Origin: Cryptomeria japonica
Taxonomy: Eukaryota; Streptophyta; Pinopsida; Cupressales; Cupressaceae
NCBI RefSeq assembly: GCF_030272615.1
Contig: NW_026729196.1
Span: 1-64,000 of the forward strand
Direction: 5' to 3'
Length of the DNA stretch: 64,000 nt
Below, piece by piece: positions 59,135 through 64,000 of this stretch. Under the pieces are notes generated by a model. The model was not told where the DNA came from. It ran no database searches and saw only the letters and a program-made list of their open reading frames with translations. How positions within the stretch are numbered: the stretch's first letter is position 1; each line of letters opens with the position of its first letter. Made by a program: the position numbers and the translations under genes.

Positions 59135-61993
59135 CCCCATGAACACCCCCCTCGCGAATAGTAGGGGTGGGTGGGAGGACATGCCGGGGCAAGCTGATGC
59201 CGTACTCTAGCAAGCTGATCCCTTCCCCTTCCCTTTAGATAGTAGGGGGGTAGGGGTAGGGTCCATAGCCCCTCGACATTTTCTGGTAGGGCTTGACTGC
59301 CCCCTACTATTCTAAAGGGCCCCCTATCAATTCTCTGGGGCGCATTAATTTACCCATCAAATTTGAGGGCCTGGGAGCCCGCTAGAATGACGCTAGAATA
59401 AGGGTGGGTGGGAGGAGGCTATGGACTGCTCGCCCTACAATTCTATGGAGTGGGAGGGCCCCTCGACATTCTATGGTAGGGTGGGGGGCCCCTACTATTC
59501 GCGAGGGGCCTAAGAGGTAGATTAGTTGTTATTGTGGGGGGGTTCTATTGCCTATCTGTAGAGTTTCTCTATAATTGAGCAAAAGCGATTGCCCCTACTA
59601 TTCTAATGGGCGGATGGGTAGGGAGCCCTTAGCCGGGAGAGCCGGACTTCGCCGTTTCTTTGGTCTAATAAACAGCGTTATTCCGTTGTTTATAACGCTT
59701 CATCCTCTGCATTGGGTACCGTTAATCATAAGCGAACCAACCCTCCTTTTTTCGCCCACCCGACGTCTTCCCGGAACAAACCACTGCTTTCGTGGCCTAG
59801 CACTGGCACGTGGCCTAGTATTTCTGCACTACCACCCCTACTATTCTAATGGGCCCCTCTGCTACTCGCTCACTGGTCGACTTCGAACGGGGCGGTTGTG
59901 CCTCAACTATAATGGTAATGGCCACTCACTACGGGGGTGGGTGGGAGGAGATAGGGCGCTCACTACGCCCCTACTATTCTAATGGGCGTACCATTGATTC
60001 GTGGAGAGTCAAGGCCCTGCCCGCCCTATCTCTATCTGCCGACCTCCCGAGTAAAGGCCCTGAAGTCGGCCCTCGGCGCCCTGCCCTACTATCAACTATA
60101 GTGTTATTCTAGCTCGATTCTAGCCCCCGAATACGCTAGAATAACCGCGCAGGATTCTTTCGCAACAATGGGCGGTACTTGCCTATAAGATAGATGAGGG
60201 TCGGTCATTACGTAAACAGTTTGGCGAGGCGTTGTAGATAGTTTCTTTTTTCCCCCCACCCCCGTAGGGCGAGACTAGCAGGTTTATTAATGAACTGATT
60301 AATGAACCGGGACTCAATTCTATGCTTTTATCTCGGGTTCGGCCGGACAAGTGAAATGGAATAGGAACCCCGGGGCGGGTTCTGCATCCTCCGCAGCTCC
60401 CGTTCATGTGACCATCTCTAACAGGAGGTGCTGCATCTATGGGAGTAACTTACCAGTGCATCTCCCGCATTTCATAGCTCTATAGCTTTCGGGTAGATCT
60501 CGCTTTGTCCGCATCTCTCGGATCTCGTGCTAGTTATCGTGCAGGTTCCGCATCCCGTGCTGTATTCCCCAGAGGAACCGGCACTCTCCCATGGGATCTT
60601 GGGAACCGGGTTAAGTAGGTAAAGCAGGATAGGAACCGAAAGGCACTCCCCTAGTGTCCCCATAGGAACTGGAGTATTTATTCTGAAGTAACCTTTTCAA
60701 CTAAACTTGATTGAAAGATAGAGAAAGATTCTATACGTAACATTGGTGGGGGGCCCCTACTATTCTATGGGCTGTTACGTATAGAATCTGGCCAACCACC
60801 TGCCGGGGCGGGCACTAGAATTCAGGGCCAAAACTAACAACTAGAATTCTGGGTGGGGGGGAGTTATGGTTCAGGGCAACCTTCTCTTTTTTTCAATAAT
60901 TGAGTTGGGAATGAAAAGTTTATGCATGCCCGTCTCGCGGGATCGAAGTGACTCGATCGACCCGTTCAACACGCTCGACCTAGAATGAGAAGGGTTGGGC
61001 TGTCCCGGCTGGGATAGGAATGGATTGGAATGGGAAAGTACCCTTGATGCCCGTATTCACTCGGTCGAGGCCCTCTGCCTGAGAGAGATGGTTTTCAAGT
61101 AGGAGAGATAGTGAAGGCCCTCGAATCGAGAGTGCCAGAGGGGGCTTCGAATTGGCCTGCCTTCCTTATAATGCTTTCCTCTCATAAAATAGCTATTTCA
61201 GCCAAGCTTTCCAACTCTATCTCTTCCCACCCACCCCCCCTACTATTTGAAGGGAATCAGCTTGCTAGAGTATTATTAATTAACTTGCTATAATAATGAA
61301 TAAGCTTGCCCCTTTTGTCCTCCCACCCACCCCGTACGGCAGGAATTCTAGGCGGGCGGGTGGAATTCGAACCAACCTGGGGTGGGGGGGAAGCCCTTCA
61401 AATAGTAGGGGTTTGGATCAATAACCCGAGCCCCGAATAAGAAGTGGTCGTGAGTGCTCATGTTCCTATGCGAGCGATGAGAAAGACTTCGACGATAGAT
61501 AGGAGGGGCCCACCCGTGCAAAGATTCCTTAATGCCTCCACCCTGGGACAGCCTACTCAAACCATATCGACATTGAATATTTCGCTCTACTCGGCCCTCT
61601 GGCACTATTATTGATCAAAAAACCACTTGGGCATTAAAGAAATCAAGCCCTCGATCGAATCAGCGGAATAGCGGGATGGGAAGGATGGATCAACCACTAC
61701 TTCTCCTTGTCGGGGTAAGGCGGGCATCAAATCCTAATCGATTCGGGTGGGCCCCTACTATTCTATGGTGGAGGATCAACTTAATATTTCTTGGGGGCAA
61801 CTATAGCCTCCCACCCACCCAACTAGAATCCCCCCCTATAGTTGGGTGGGTGGGAGGAATAGTGACGGGGATGGGTGGGGGGCCCAACGATAGGGCCTCG
61901 GGCCGCCCCCCCGTTCAAAAAATTGGTTAAGGCTTCATCAGAAAAGTCTATAATGCACCCATCCTAGTTCCAGTACCCCCTACTATTCTATGG
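59135..61993. other. Dense dispersed-repeat stretch downstream of atp6
   Basis: Family A, B, D and E words recur to about 60.1 kb and again at 60.7-60.9, 61.2-61.4 and 61.7-61.9 kb. No gene recognised. Confidence 0.65.
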
Positions 61994-63050
61994 CGAGACC
62001 CAGTTACTGATGCTAGAGATCAAGACCCATCCATATCACATCCATACTATAGAGAGCAAGATCCTGGTAGAGAGCGAGATCGTGATAGGGAGTAAGAGCC
62101 TGATCTTAGAGATCGAGATAAAGACCTTCATGATCTAGAGGAAGAGCCGGATGCTCGCTCGGGATAGAGATGCTCGTGGTGTATATCCATATCTTGGAGA
62201 GCGATACTCAGTAGCTGCTGTTCGTGAGCGAGACCCAGACCGAAGTGATCCAGACCGCAACATAGTGCCTTAAAAGAGTCTGATGCTTGTGGTAGAGAGC
62301 CAGATCCATCCATATTCTAGATAGAAAAAGATCCATACGACCGAAGTGATCCAGATCTATACCTAGCAGCATCCCTACTAGTAGCATCCCTAGGCGCATA
62401 CCTAGACCCAGCCACATACCCAGATCAAGACCTTCATCATCGGGGTTCAGAGTTTCATGCTCGTGAGTCATAGTCTGATACTCGCCCTCAAATTCGCCCA
62501 TAAAATTTGAGGCGTGATCGGGATTCTGTTCCATATGTTCCAGATGAAGCTCTAGGTCGCCAGGTCTTGGTCATTGAGAGCTAGAGTCTGACCATAGTGA
62601 TCGTGCTTCGGAGTCCGATGCCTATCTAAATTGTCGTGATAGGGATAAAGATGATGGGGATAAAGAGTCCAATGTTCCGGATGATCCATATACTAAAGAG
62701 ACAGTGGGAGAAACAGCTTATCCACTACCAGCATCAGTAATAGCAGCAAAGGCATAAGCTAGGACAAGGACAGTAAAGGCAGGGGCTTACGCTACGGTTC
62801 CATAGTCCCTAGTTTCATATCTTCCATATAGAGCCCTAGTTTCATATCTGCGAACGTAGTGACAGGTCCAGATTAAGCAGTCGATTAAGCGGATGACCTT
62901 GAACCAGTAGATCTAGTAGCAAGGGCAGATGCGTCATCATAAGTAGATACGTTTCATCCTGTCGATTATGATCCAGTTACGGATGATCATAGTAGAGATC
63001 GAGACCCATACCCAGTCCCATATCCTCCAGGTGAAGCAGTCGGGATTTGA
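61994..63050 (+). pseudogene. Decayed Asp/Arg/Pro-rich repeat-protein region
   Basis: This kilobase carries no dispersed-repeat word except one family A variant near 62490. On the plus strand it reads, with frame changes and several stops, as related low-complexity peptides. Examples are RDPVTDARDQDPSISHPYY at its start, ERDPDRSDPDRN near 62.23 kb, KDPYDRSDPDLY near 62.33 kb, and YDPVTDDHSRDRDPYP near 62.97 kb. The DPVTD...RD.DP...PY pattern appears at both ends, and the DNA word gaccgaagtgatccaga occurs twice (near 62,240 and 62,339). This looks like a former tandem-repeat coding sequence with an RD/RS-like composition, as in RNA-binding proteins. No start codon gives a long intact product. 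The source gene is unknown. Confidence 0.45.
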
Positions 63051-63448
63051 AGTAGTTTATCCAGATCAAGACCCATAGCTAGCCTATAGAAACAAAAGGG
63101 GCCTATTGTTGAAACTCAACTATATTAGCAGCCGGCAGCCGGGGGGCCTGCCGGGGGGGTAGATTAATTGGGAGATAGTTGGCATGTTACGTATAGAATC
63201 TCGAGATCGCCATAAAACTAGTGGGGGAGTGATAGAGATCGATCTTGACGATTGATTCTCTTTATTGGGGTGGGTGGGAGCCCAACGCTCAATATATATT
63301 GCCGAGATCGATTCGGGTTGGGTTAGGGTGGGATGGGCCCCTACTATTCTATGGTAGTCGGTAGATTATGGTGTTGGCCCCTACCATTTTCTAGGACGTC
63401 TAGAATCGAGACAAACTATCGGCGGCGCCCTACCCCTACTATTATAAA

Positions 63449-63886
63449 GGTAAAGGATCGGCGGAAAATGAAAAGGAGGCCATGGGCCTTTGGGCAGAGC
63501 AGGTTGCGGAGAGTGAAGGCCATTGGAGAAAGAAAGCAGAGGAGGCCGACGTAGCATTGGCAAAGCACGCAGAGGAGAGTCTCATCGTGCTAGAGAGATT
63601 AAAGAAGTAAGTTGTCAATGCAAGAAAACGGGAAGTGGAAGTGCATGAAGCAGCTTCGAAGGCGGGGGAGGAACTATCAGCCTACTTTGTGAAGGTGCTT
63701 CCTCACCTTCCTGAGGCTTTCGAGTTCACTCAACAGGACAGCAGTATAATGACTAAGGTCACAACAACCCTGTGCCAGATCGCAGAGAATAGTGCCGGGG
63801 TTGTTGGAGTCCACGGCATAGGCCCCCTTAGAATAGTAGGGCAAGAAGAGAGGAAGAATATTCTAGTTACCAGTTTTCTCAGATAG
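63449..63886 (+). pseudogene. Coiled-coil-like reading frame with one in-frame stop
   Basis: From 63461 one plus-strand phase stays open to TAG at 63884-63886 except for TAA at 63608-63610. The first part is Glu/Lys/Ala-rich with helical, coiled-coil character (AENEKEAMGLWAEQV, then KKAEEADVALAKHAEES). After the TAA it continues in phase as VVNARKREVEVHEAASKAGE, then a hydrophobic segment with LPHLPEAFEF. A family A word abuts the 5' side (63433-63450) and another lies inside the 3' part near 63821-63841, where it is read as GPLRIVG. No ATG begins the long frame; GTG 63635 is the first start-like codon after the stop. It resembles the helical tail of a plant retroelement gag or a nuclear structural protein more than any mitochondrial protein, but I do not recognise it. 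Confidence 0.45.
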
Positions 63887-64000
63887 GGCCCTTGCAATTT
63901 GAGTCCTCCTAATTCTAACGCTTGCCCACCCCGAAGCTACTTAATTTGCATCTACATCTGGCCCTGGATATCAATCTCCCACAACTATCTCCTCCCTCCC

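Overview
The window looks like intergenic sequence from a seed-plant mitochondrial genome, most likely a large and repeat-rich gymnosperm (conifer-type) one. Three things point there. The only gene I can name with certainty is atp6. Its genomic codons need about two dozen C-to-U edits to restore conserved residues, and the open frame needs no U-to-C repair. The remaining 63 kb holds no other recognisable mitochondrial gene, no rRNA gene and no tRNA gene. I infer the group but cannot name the species.

Layout. Short interspersed repeats alternate with repeat-poor stretches along the window. Dense repeat stretches are roughly 0.6-2.2, 3.5-4.2, 4.9-5.7, 7.4-10.5, 11.6-12.7, 13.5-15.3, 19.3-20.0, 30.3-31.0, 32.2-33.7, 40.8-42.6, 57.2-58.0 and 59.1-61.9 kb. 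The repeats are 15-25 bp words in both orientations. I call them A (cccctactattctatggg and relatives), B (gggtgggtgggagg), C (gattctatacgtaacatgcc), D (tattctagcaggctgattaa), E (gaggtagattagttg), F (gggaattctagtt) and G (actcgatagttgcc). A, C, D and F share the hexamer ATTCTA/TAGAAT, with different left and right modules. Between about 20.9 and 30.1 kb a different vocabulary dominates (cacccccggttagc, accgggggtgtggg). Local tandem arrays lie at 5.7-6.0, 37.4-37.9 and 42.8-44.3 kb.

The repeat-poor stretches repeatedly contain coding-like but broken plus-strand frames, often without a start codon, with in-frame stops and frame changes. They are rich in Ala, Asp, Gly, Ser, Thr, Pro, Val and Tyr. 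The clearest are at 61,994-63,050 (an Asp/Arg/Pro-rich repeat region) and 63,449-63,886 (a coiled-coil-like frame with one stop). Others lie near 2.2, 3.3, 12.8, 14.7, 16.0, 16.6, 17.4, 29.6, 37.0, 47.6, 49.0, 49.9, 50.7 and 53.3 kb. I do not recognise their source; decayed nuclear-derived or low-complexity coding DNA is my best guess.

atp6 (58,235-59,089, plus strand) is the only functional gene supported. A stem-loop and a 42-bp-period duplication containing its start codon lie upstream. Family A words are absent from the gene and its immediate leader but resume about 30 bp after the stop codon.
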